Shown piece after piece: positions 48,478 through 57,119 of a stretch of DNA of 64,000 nt (positions are counted from its first letter, which is position 1; the number at the start of each line of letters is the position of its first letter). A program made the position numbers and the translations under genes. Source of the stretch: Tritrichomonas musculus (taxonomy: Eukaryota; Parabasalia; Tritrichomonadida; Tritrichomonadidae). The stretch lies in NCBI GenBank assembly GCA_039105265.1, contig JAPFFF010000005.1, forward strand, positions 248,001 to 312,000, in the 5' to 3' direction. The notes beneath the pieces are model-generated. The model was not told the DNA's origin. It made no database searches and worked only from the letters and a program-made list of their open reading frames with translations.

Positions 48478-50864
48478 TTGAAGACAATAAAAAATAAATT
48501 AAATGTGTTTCGAATAGTGTTGAGAAAAAATGAAATCATTGATGAGTCTGGAGCATTTATGAAAGATTTTTATATCTTTGCTGATGAAAATAAATTATAT
48601 TGTCCAGTTTTTACGATTCATTCACAAACGCCGCTGACGTATATTGTCAATCATGAAGTTGTAGATTGGAATGATGAACCATTTATAGCTATTGATAAGC
48701 AATCATCAATTGAATTGATGAAATGTTATCTGCAGGGTGAAATATCAATCATGTATCTTTTGAATCAAAACGCTATTGAATCAAAAATTCTTGAAATTAA
48801 ATGTGATATCATTAATGCAAGAAATGCTTTGAAGTTGCATGAATCAAATATTGCGTATTTCTATAAACCGTCATATATTAGTGAATCTGATGAAAATTAT
48901 TCAATGACGTTTAATATTCCTGATAGCTATTCAATACCAACAGGCATTGAATTTACATTCACTGAACATTGTTTTAATAACACTTAGCTGTTGACTTGGG
49001 TTGGTAATAAATGGGTTGGTGAAAATATACAAGCGAAATCAAAAGCTGAAGATGCAATAGATGCGGTCAAACATGCGGACCAACAGGGACATTTCGTTAT
49101 TTCGCTTGAAAAAAATGAATTCAATGATTATATTATTAAAAATTGGTTCAATATTGACACAACTGATGACAAAACCGTTTTCAAACAAATATTAGAAAAC
49201 AAACGAATAACGATAACATTTGATGGTTTGTATGATAATAATGAACTTTTTGATGTATCACGTGATGGTTTGCCGTCATTGAAAAGCATGTTATCACTTG
49301 GTGGATTTAACAACGTGTTTGATATATACTTTGAGGCTAACTATTATCATGCTCAAATAAATGTTGCAATTAATGTTGAAGTTAAACGTGATGCATTGAA
49401 AAAACAAATCATCAAAAGCTATATCAATAGAATGAAAGAGCTTCATATGTTCGTCAATATTGGAGGTATAACAAATAAATTCGTTTGTGATATTTATATA
49501 ACTAATGACCCACTGGAAGAATACACAAGCGGACCACAAGCATATTACATTAAATTGAAAACATTAAAAAATGTCATTCAAAAACTAGGTGCTAAATTTG
49601 AAGCTTCAAATCTAACAACGAAAGATTTTACATTACATTTGAATCGTAAAATGTTGCGACCAATCGAAGAGATTAATTGGGACCCGACAACAAATCCATT
49701 CAAATATATCATTGACCAACAGTTTTATACAATTTCACCAAATCCAAATGCTGCAACAACATTGTATACTGACTATAATATCACATCATCAAAAATAATC
49801 ACAGCTGATAATATAACAACGATGAGAAGTGATTTAAATTTAGTAGCGAAAACACAAGATGTCATAGTTTATGATTTTGACAAGATAACAAAGCGTTTTG
49901 ATAATTTAGATGTTGAAATGTCTGATGTCAAAAAATAGAGTTTCACATCTCGAGAGCAAAGTTAAATCATTGAACATCAAAACTGATATTGCTTTGATTC
50001 TGTCTGTTGCATCAACTGCATTATCAATTGGAAACACTCTTGAATTAGCAGGTAATTATGTTTCAATGAGGATGGGAAAATTTAGAAATTTCATTAATAA
50101 CGGATACACCAGATTAGCAACAACGAGTGGTGAAGCATCAGAAGTTGAAATGGCAGCTGTTGATTATAGTGAAAATTTACCACCTGTTCCATTCGAAGGA
50201 ACAAGAACAGCAAACAGTGATGGGTATGTTAAATTGAAATCATGGATTCATGCCGCTCATGTTAAACCAAAATTCAGTTCATTATATGCCGATGATAATG
50301 AAGAGAGCGCAAACAATCCACATGCGATGATTGTGTCATATGCGACATTGAATGATGTTTGTATTTATTATTGTTATTCATTGAAACCTGTTTTTAGTCT
50401 TATATGTCATCAATTAGATAATATTAATAATACAATTCGTGATGTAGCATATAAAAAAGATTTACAAGGAATGGTCAAGTTATCTGATTTTGTTGATGTA
50501 GCTATTTATAATTGCACACTACCTGAAGACCAATCACAAAATTTGTTAATGATTACTTTTGAACATCCTATTTATTCTGGTTCATTAGATTTAATTGATA
50601 ATCAGAATTAGATTTGATGAAGTGAATGAAGCATTATCAAATTATGTTTTGAAATCAGATTTGAATGAAAATTATTTAAACAAATCACAAGCTGAAGAAC
50701 AATTTGTTAACGAAGATGAATTAGCTTATGAATTACAATCACTTGCGACAATAGATTATGTGAGAGACCATTATACAACGTTTACATATAATCAAAACCA
50801 TTACGTTGACAAAACTAATTTATCTGTTCAAAGAATTGAAAAAACTAAACGAACACTAAATGAA
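48478..50864 (+). pseudogene. P2 plus-strand gene block, broken
   Basis: Reading frames of viral type, not recognised by family. The early part has a beta-rich region (NIAYFYKPSYISESDENYS). The middle (FNNVFDIYFEANYYHAQINV; LHLNRKMLRPIEEINWDPTT) looks like a structural protein. The late part is a string of short heptads (SNYVLKSDLNENYLNKSQAE; LATIDYVRDHYTTFTYNQNH) very like the shafts of viral fibres and phage tail fibres. No counterpart is seen in P1, so these may be receptor-binding or fibre proteins specific to P2. The block is broken in a few places and its far end is separated from 52147 by the mariner. Confidence 0.55.
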
Positions 50865-50866
50865 TA

Positions 50867-52144
50867 GGGTGTTTCATATGTTTTTACAATTTTGACTTAG
50901 AATTTTAAACTATGAAGTATAAATTATACGTTATCATTTATTACATATGAATAATCATCTGATGAAGTTTCAAGTTGATTTTTTGGAAATTGAATGAATT
51001 ACGATCATTTTTTTTGAGTGTATAAGACGTTAAGACTGTACGTGAAATAAAAATGCAAAGAAACTTTATAAAGAAGCTTACAAATGAAGGACATAAACCA
51101 ATTGAAATTAAAAGTAAATTGGATATTCAGTATGGTAAGAATGCCCTCTGCTTGAAAAGCGTATATAATTGGTATAATCTATTCAAGCTAGGATATGAAA
51201 GCACAGAAGATGATGACAAGTCAGGTAGACCATATGATGAGCAATTGGCCATTACAATTGACCATATATTTGAAGAAGAACCGTATTCATCAATACGATG
51301 CTTTGCGCACAAGGTAAACAGTAATCCTGCTACTGTTTATCGATATGTTACTATATATCTTCAAAGAGTTTACCGGCATTCTAAATACGTACCACATTTT
51401 TTAAATGAATTTCAAAAAGAGAAAAGAGTGAATATATGTACACTGCTTTTAACAATTTTAAGTGAAAGTGAGGAACTGGTTTTTATCAATATTTTCACAG
51501 GTGATGAGTCCTGGTTCTACATCAAGTTTAATCGAAAAGGTGCATGGATTCTGCAAGATGAAAAAGTTCCATTTTTTGAAAACCTAAGGTTTCAATTGAG
51601 AAAATTTATGTTAACCGTTATTTGGGGAATAAACGGTATCCATGTGATTGATATTATGGATTCATGCCTATCATTCAATTCTGATTATTTCATTACACAC
51701 ATCTTATGCCAAATTGAACAAATTAAAATTCAAAAAACCAGATATAGAAAGAGAATAAAATATTATCTGCATTTAGATAATTGTAAAGTATACAATTCAA
51801 AAGCCACACAACAAAAAGTCGATAGTATTCACTTTTTGAGGGTCACACATCCACCATATTCACCTGATGTGGCACCCTCTGACTTTTTCCTATTTGGATA
51901 CTTAAAAAAAAAATTAGAAGGACAAGAATTCGATGGTCCTGATTCATTATTAGATGCAATTATTGAAATTATTGAAGGAATTCCAAAGGACACTTTGAAA
52001 GAAGTTTTTTTTTGAATGGATGAACAGATGCAGGCAAGTTATTCAAAATGGAGGAGATTATATAACATAATAAAAATTAATTTTATATTTATTATATTAA
52101 ATTATTATTTTTTATATCAAATTGTAAAAACATATGAAACACCC
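50867..52144. mobile_element. Tvmar-like mariner transposon, 1278 bp
   Basis: Inverted repeats of about 27 bp (GGGTGTTTCATATGTTTTTA then CAATTT at 50867; mirror ending at 52144), flanked by TA (50865-50866 and 52145-52146), the mariner target. Contains one transposase gene. Size and layout match Tvmar1 of Trichomonas vaginalis (about 1.3 kb). It is inserted into the plus-strand block of P2, so it arrived after P2. The arms look nearly identical, so the insertion is recent. Confidence 0.93.
51053..52015 (+). CDS. Mariner transposase (Tvmar1-like), C-terminal frame slip
   Basis: 320 aa. An N-terminal HTH pair (KKLTNEGHKPIEIKSKLDI; SSIRCFAHKVNSNPATVYRY) binds the terminal repeats. Catalytic triad: Asp in FTGDESWFYI, Asp in YLHLDNCKVYNS, Asp in YSPDVAPSDFFLFGYLKK, the DD34D pattern of mariners. 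The frame ends at a run of nine T (51994-52018 area). With eight T the family's usual end, FEWMNRCRQVIQNGG, would be in frame, and that stretch is readable just downstream. This is a homopolymer slip that would remove about 20 residues. Otherwise intact, so a young copy or a sequencing error in the T run. Confidence 0.93.
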   Translation: MQRNFIKKLTNEGHKPIEIKSKLDIQYGKNALCLKSVYNWYNLFKLGYESTEDDDKSGRPYDEQLAITIDHIFEEEPYSSIRCFAHKVNSNPATVYRYVTIYLQRVYRHSKYVPHFLNEFQKEKRVNICTLLLTILSESEELVFINIFTGDESWFYIKFNRKGAWILQDEKVPFFENLRFQLRKFMLTVIWGINGIHVIDIMDSCLSFNSDYFITHILCQIEQIKIQKTRYRKRIKYYLHLDNCKVYNSKATQQKVDSIHFLRVTHPPYSPDVAPSDFFLFGYLKKKLEGQEFDGPDSLLDAIIEIIEGIPKDTLKEVFF

Positions 52145-52146
52145 TA

Positions 52147-52547
52147 TAGAACGTCATAGATGGGAAGAAGAAGGAACAGACACATCATTTGTTGAATTTC
52201 ATGAAGGCGCGCATTTGATAGGCTATGAAGATTACCATTCAAATACACAAAAATTTGATATCATTTTCAAAACCGAAAAGACAACAACACAATCAAATTG
52301 TCAAGTCGTTCATAGGATGTCAGTGATGGCAAGTTATGAAATTCAAATCATTTGGAATGAAACAACTGGCGCTATTGCTGATTATGGTGGAACATATCCA
52401 ATAACTATCACATTAGCTGAAGTTGATGATGATGTTGAAGACAAATTAGTATTACAATCACAAATAGATAAATTACAAGCAAAAATAAATGAACTAAAAA
52501 TGATGATAGAAGAATTATTGAACAAAAAAAAAATATTTTATCATTAG
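52147..52547 (+). pseudogene. P2 plus-strand gene segment beyond the mariner
   Basis: Open segment starting right after the mariner's TA. A beta-rich part (VEFHEGAHLIGYEDYHSN; ASYEIQIIWNETTGAIADYG) is followed by a coiled-coil end (SQIDKLQAKINELKMMIEE). It looks like the distal part of a structural protein. It is separated from the block at 48478-50864 only by the mariner and its target site. Confidence 0.55.
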
Positions 52548-52551
52548 TGAT

Positions 52552-52803
52552 TTATTTTTGAAAATGGTTTTCAATTAATGTTTTTAATTCATTAGCTATT
52601 GATATGTTGATGATAATATTGAAATCATTTATTTTATAATCTTTACCACGAAAATTATCAATGACAATTCTTTTAATTTCATGAGTTGGTCGTATGTCAT
52701 CAGTTATATCAAAATTATAATACCAACATTCATCATTATTTTTGGATTGCTTGTTAACTCGAGGAAAATTATGTTTATGTCTACGAACTAAATGAAGTTT
52801 CAT
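52552..52803 (-). CDS. Small hypothetical P2 protein
   Basis: 83 aa, MKLHLVRRHKHNFPRVN, basic at the start; then CWYYNFDITDDIRPTHEIKR and FRGKDYKINDFNIIINISI, one small alpha/beta domain. Not recognised and not seen in P1. It is convergent with the plus-strand block, the stops being about 6 bp apart. Confidence 0.45.
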   Translation of the reverse strand: MKLHLVRRHKHNFPRVNKQSKNNDECWYYNFDITDDIRPTHEIKRIVIDNFRGKDYKINDFNIIINISIANELKTLIENHFQK

Positions 52804-53005
52804 ATGTTCATCATCAATTGATTCTTGCCAAATTAAAAATTAATAGTTGTTAGTTGTTGCCATGTCAATTTATGACAAAAATAAAAAATTATAAAATTAA
52901 TGAATTAATTTAGTTTTGAAATTTCTTAACAACACTATCATAAACCTTTTCTATTGTTTCATAGGAACCATCAAAATATTCATCACCATATGAATCTTTT
53001 TTCAA

Positions 53006-53623
53006 TTAGTTTTCTACAACTAGTTTATTTAATTCAGCTAATAAAAATTTTTCAGCTTTGAGACTATTATTAATAAATTCACATCTAAGTTGTGTTGCTC
53101 CTCCATCTTGTTTTTTATATGTTGCCAATCTACTTGTCATTTTGAATGTTTTACCTGCTTTGTATATTGTGGTGTCTTTATGTTTGTTTAATTGGACAAG
53201 GTAAATATAACCTTCAGGTTTTCTATTTGCATATGATGTACAATGATTACCACATATAGTGATGTTATATTCAAAGTCTGGCAACTCTCTTGATAATTTA
53301 GCAATAGAATATTTCAAACCAGTTTCAGCCAATAAATGTTTTTGAATATCTTTCAAATCTATTCTATCAGCCCATCCATAGAGTTTCATGAATTGCTCAA
53401 GTGTTTTACAATCAAATTTATTTTTGTATCGTTGGAGCTCTTGTTTTATTGAATCTAATTGTGTTTGTAAGAATTGACATTGTTTGATTGGTTCTATTTC
53501 TATTTCATCATCATCGTCTTCATTCATTAACTCATTTTTCAAACGTTCATTCTCTGTTCTCAATTCAATAATCATATAAATTAATTGTTTACGTGTTAAA
53601 TGCTTGAATTCAGATGTTGACAT
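53006..53623 (-). CDS. P2 GIY-YIG protein with coiled coil and winged helix
   Basis: 205 aa from ATG 53623 (MSTSEFKHLTRKQLIYM); 18 in-frame upstream codons translate the T-rich leader, which contains TTTTTATCTCAA just before the ATG. Order: coiled coil (about 15-75, ELRTENERLKNELMNEDDDD); winged-helix-like (90-125, IDLKDIQKHLLAETGLKYSI); GIY-YIG/T5orf172 domain (about 145-205, GYIYLVQLNKHKDTTIYKAG then KTFKMTSRLATYKK). The P1 relative (1466-1789) is the bare domain. Such multidomain forms occur in nucleocytoplasmic large DNA viruses. Likely a DNA-nicking protein. Confidence 0.75.
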   Translation of the reverse strand: MSTSEFKHLTRKQLIYMIIELRTENERLKNELMNEDDDDEIEIEPIKQCQFLQTQLDSIKQELQRYKNKFDCKTLEQFMKLYGWADRIDLKDIQKHLLAETGLKYSIAKLSRELPDFEYNITICGNHCTSYANRKPEGYIYLVQLNKHKDTTIYKAGKTFKMTSRLATYKKQDGGATQLRCEFINNSLKAEKFLLAELNKLVVEN

Positions 53624-53677
53624 TTGAGATAAAAATAAAAAAATAAATAAAAAATGAATCATGTAATAAACAAACAT

Positions 53678-54760
53678 TTAAAATTTAACAGTTCGTGAAA
53701 ATTGATTTAAATTTGTTTGTTGATATGATTTTGTTTTCTTGAAACAATTACAACCATCAAGTAGATTAAATGTTATTGATTCGCTATAATACATTCGTTC
53801 GTATAACTCTTCAACTGTGATGTTCATTCGTTTGCATTTATTCAAAATGACTTGCTTTGGAATGTCTTTCATTCTGATGTGATAACCTTCATGACCTTGT
53901 TCATCAACTAGAATATCAAGATATGATTTTTTACCGAGAGCAATTAATTTACGTGAATGAATAGTACCAATAGCACCATCAAACGAATCAAAATAACAAT
54001 GATATTGAGTCATATTTTTACCTATCAAATCCTTGCCATATTTGATTTTATATATTTTAGCTAGTCGTTCAATGTCATCATTGAATATGTGTAAACTGTC
54101 GCAATCTTGGTAATATACATTGATGTTATGTTGTTCAGCTGTACCAATAACACGATTCATCAAATATTTTGACAATGATAAAACTGATGCACCAAACTGT
54201 GGCAAATTAAAATGATTATTGATTGGTTTGTTTCGTTTGACATATACATTATTAATATTTTCATTATAAACGACTTCACGAATATAATTGTAATGTTTCC
54301 AAATATAACCAATGATTTTATTTCGTGGTACACATTTTGTCTCTGTTGTTATTGCTTTCAATATTGATTTGTCATAGATTGAATTTAATAATAGTGTGAT
54401 TGTTTTTTCTAGCGGGTTATGGTCTCGTTTATATTGTTCACGAAGTTTAAATAGTTTTTCAATGAATACATTATTTTTGTTATTAAATCAATCATTGAAA
54501 TAATAACCACGTATGAATTCAAAATCGAAATCATAAAATTCAATTAAATCTTCAAATGCTCTCTTGTCTAAAAAATAATGTTGGACACATTCATTACAAA
54601 ATATCTTACTACCTGCATCATTGTATTTAAACACCTGACCGAATCTATAGGGTCGTGATGATTTACATTTGATGTTTGTGATATTGATTTCAATGAAAAA
54701 TGTGTCATATGATAACAATAGTTGCTTCACGAATATAATTGTCTCTTCAGCTATTGATGA
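53678..54760 (-). pseudogene. P2 PolB remnant, polymerase domain
   Basis: Similar residue by residue to the C-terminal part of the P1 polymerase: HFNLPQFGASVLSLSKYLMN, motif C region YYQDCDSLHI, then GKKSYLDILVDEQGHEGYHI and a QVILNKCKRM end. Upstream, YDTFFIEINITNIKCKSSRP and FDFEFIRGYYF match the palm/insertion region. The exonuclease and N-terminal regions were not found. It belongs to the fossil P2 and is not functional. Edges toward the neighbouring coiled-coil gene remnant are approximate. Confidence 0.85.
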
Positions 54761-55560
54761 ATACACTTTGCAACTGTGTCTATCCCATACTTTCTCAAAT
54801 TTAATTTCTCTCATCCATTTTCCTTCAACCTTGTCATCAGTTATATTCATATAATTGTAGGGGATATTTTGAAACTGCTCAAAGCCAACATTCATGATAT
54901 CTGCAAAATCGCATTTAACATATGGTTAATTATATTGTTCTTTGTTATTTTTGTCATAATATCTATATTTAAATGTAATCACTAAATCAACATGACATAA
55001 TTTATTTTTATAATCTTAATCTACTTCATATTCCATTAGTTTATTCGCTGCTGAATAAATAGTTTCGATAAACATTTTTTTGTTGTAGTCATAGTATCCA
55101 TCCATTTGAACGTCTCTATTTCGTTTTTGATTTTTGATAATCATCTCAGGTATCTCTTCATCTTTGATGAAAAACTTTGGATATCCTTCTGTCCATTGAT
55201 AATTATTGTAATGTCTAAAAGCGATATTCAATTGTTCATTCATATCTTTCCATATTTCTCTCAAATCCTTGTTTGTTGATAACCATGAAACAATATTACA
55301 TTCAACTTGACTCACTTTCGATGGGTCATTTCTGAAATATTTTTTGACTTTGATATTGAATTCCAATTTACGACTTCTCGCTAACATCCATATTGTACGA
55401 AAGCCAATAATTGTTTCGCCTTGTCTGCAGTGCACCAATCAGCTGGTAAATTAAAATAAAATCTATTTGGTCTGTCATTGTCTTGCTTTCCATCTTCCCT
55501 GAAGAACACGTATTCTTTTGGTATTGGAGTGTAATCAATTGGGTCAGTTAATCGTTTCAT
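54720..55560 (-). pseudogene. P2 copy of the conserved coiled-coil gene, broken
   Basis: Starts at 55560 with YTPIPKEYVFFREDG and PNRFYFNLPADWC, then IWMLARSRKLEFNIKVKKYF, RDVQMDGYYDYNKKMFIE and KWMREIKFEKVWDRHSC, each matching the P1 gene at 14711-16036 in order. The long central coiled coil of the P1 version is shorter here. Not functional as it stands. Its retention beside PolB shows it is a core gene of this Polinton lineage. Confidence 0.8.
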
Positions 55561-56316
55561 TTATGATATCAATAAATTATATTTCATTCATTGTTATTTT
55601 TGGTGCGTTATAATTTATGATAGCAACACATGAAATCATCACCAACAGCTCTGACGTCGAGGTTATACATTAAAAATATGCGCCACGAGACGTTTAACAT
55701 GACGTCTCTTTTCGATTGTCATTTTGTCGTTTTCATTATTAAAATAGACTAAAAGTGTATGTTTCATGTGTGTAGTGTGGTGTAAAACACCCACTACCAT
55801 ATCTAACTATATATCACAAAGAAATTGCATTTAAAGCTTTTTGATTTTTTTATTTATACCTATAAATATTTTTTGGTTGTTCTAATAATCAAGTAAAGAA
55901 AATAATTGATGAGATGCTGATTATAAATCAGAAAATATGAAAATTGGGAATAAAAAGCCTCTTGTAATGATTGAGAGAACAATTAAGTAAAGTTGAAATT
56001 GCTCTTGTTCCCAGCAAGGACTTGATTATTGAGATGTTGAAATTGAGTTTGAAAAGTTGAAAATTATGAAAAATGAGCGGTTTAAAATGATTGAGAGAAC
56101 AAGTAAAAAACGTTGAAATTGTCTTTGTGCCCAGCGGAAACTTGATTATTGAGATGAAAAAAAAAAAAAAATTGAAATGTTGAAAAATCAGAAAAACAAA
56201 GAGTATGTATTAGTCATATAAATTCTTATTGAATAATAAACAATAACTTATCTTGAATTTTAGCATATTTAAAATGAACAACACTAGTGTGAAAGTATAT
56301 ATCATCAAGAATAATT
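55561..56316. other. Region after P2 with hairpins and a 120-bp-spaced repeat
   Basis: No gene. Hairpins GAGACGT/ACGTCTC (55688-55710 area) and TAGTGTGGTGT/ACACCCACTA (about 55773-55797) resemble the hairpin-rich ends of the other elements and may be the remains of a P2 terminus. A phrase TGATTGAGAGAACAA...AACTTGATTATTGAGATG occurs at 55968-56037 and again at 56088-56155, 120 bp apart. Confidence 0.45.
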
Positions 56317-56764
56317 AGTCTTGTTATTTTGAGAATCGATATCAAAAACGTCACTTTTTTGCATTTGATACTCGATTATCAGTTTAAAAATCTAATATCG
56401 AGATTATCGATTATCAAGATATCAGATATGAAATGTGATATAAAAATAATAGTAAACTTGATATCAATTACCGAGATCTCGAGATCTCAAACAGATTTAT
56501 CTTTTTTAATAATTGGTATATGTGATTTTACAATATTTAAAAATATATAATATAATCAAAAATTACATTCTTTTTTATGAAATATTTGAGAATGAATTAC
56601 GATCATATTTTTATCAAAAAGTTTTATTGAAAATTCTGATATCAAAAGCTGAGAAAAAAAATTCTCGATCTCTGAAATCAATCTCGAGAATCTGTGTATA
56701 TTTATGTGTCGATATCAAAAAGTCAATCAATTATCGATCTCGAGAATCGGAGAATAACAAGTCC
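56317..56764. mobile_element. Non-autonomous TIR element, 448 bp, 10-bp target duplication
   Basis: Flanked by the identical 10-mer AAGAATAATT (56307-56316 and 56765-56774). Ends AGTCTTGTTATT and AATAACAAGTCC, inverted with one or two mismatches. The interior is a string of palindromic words (GATATC, CTCGAG, ATCGAT; for example CGAGATCTCGAGATCTC near 56478), so it can fold extensively. No gene. The duplication length again fits Mutator-like elements. Confidence 0.7.
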
Positions 56765-56774
56765 AAGAATAATT

Positions 56775-57119
56775 CTAATTTTTCTATATTGTTTTCATAT
56801 TTTTTTAGATATTTTGAAAATCGAATTATGACCTAAGATATCTTAGGCGATTGATATTTTATTATAAAATGAGATTTATTATTTTTAAAAATGAATAATT
56901 AATTTAAAATAAGAATATGAGTAGTTTTGCTCTGACGAAATTTGAGAACTTTACATGAAATTATATTTTTTGTATAGTTTATTTTTTACATTTTTGCGAA
57001 TATTAAGCGGTTAGAAAAACTCTAAAATAAACTCTTTATCAAAGACGATTATTTCCTTCTAAAAAAGTGACTGGTACAAAATTTTCCGTTTAAGAATTTT
57101 AATAAATTGAAGAGTTAAA
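56775..57119. other. Upstream region of the doublecortin gene
   Basis: About 345 bp of AT-rich sequence between the 448-bp element and the next gene; presumably holds its promoter, though no clear initiator was found. Confidence 0.4.

Larger units (their letters stand above)
48478..55560. mobile_element. Broken Maverick/Polinton P2 with a mariner inside
   Basis: Fossil Polinton, clearly older than P1. Recognisable parts: a plus-strand block of structural-type genes (48478-50864 and 52147-52547), a small gene (52552-52803), a GIY-YIG gene, the C-terminal half of PolB, and a copy of the conserved coiled-coil gene of P1. Capsid, ATPase and integrase were not found, so much of the core is gone; several breaks are present. 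Amino-acid similarity to P1 is high in PolB and in the coiled-coil gene but clearly below identity, so this is a different subfamily or an old split. A mariner (50867-52144) sits in the plus-strand block. Outer edges are approximate; no terminal repeats were seen. Confidence 0.85.
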
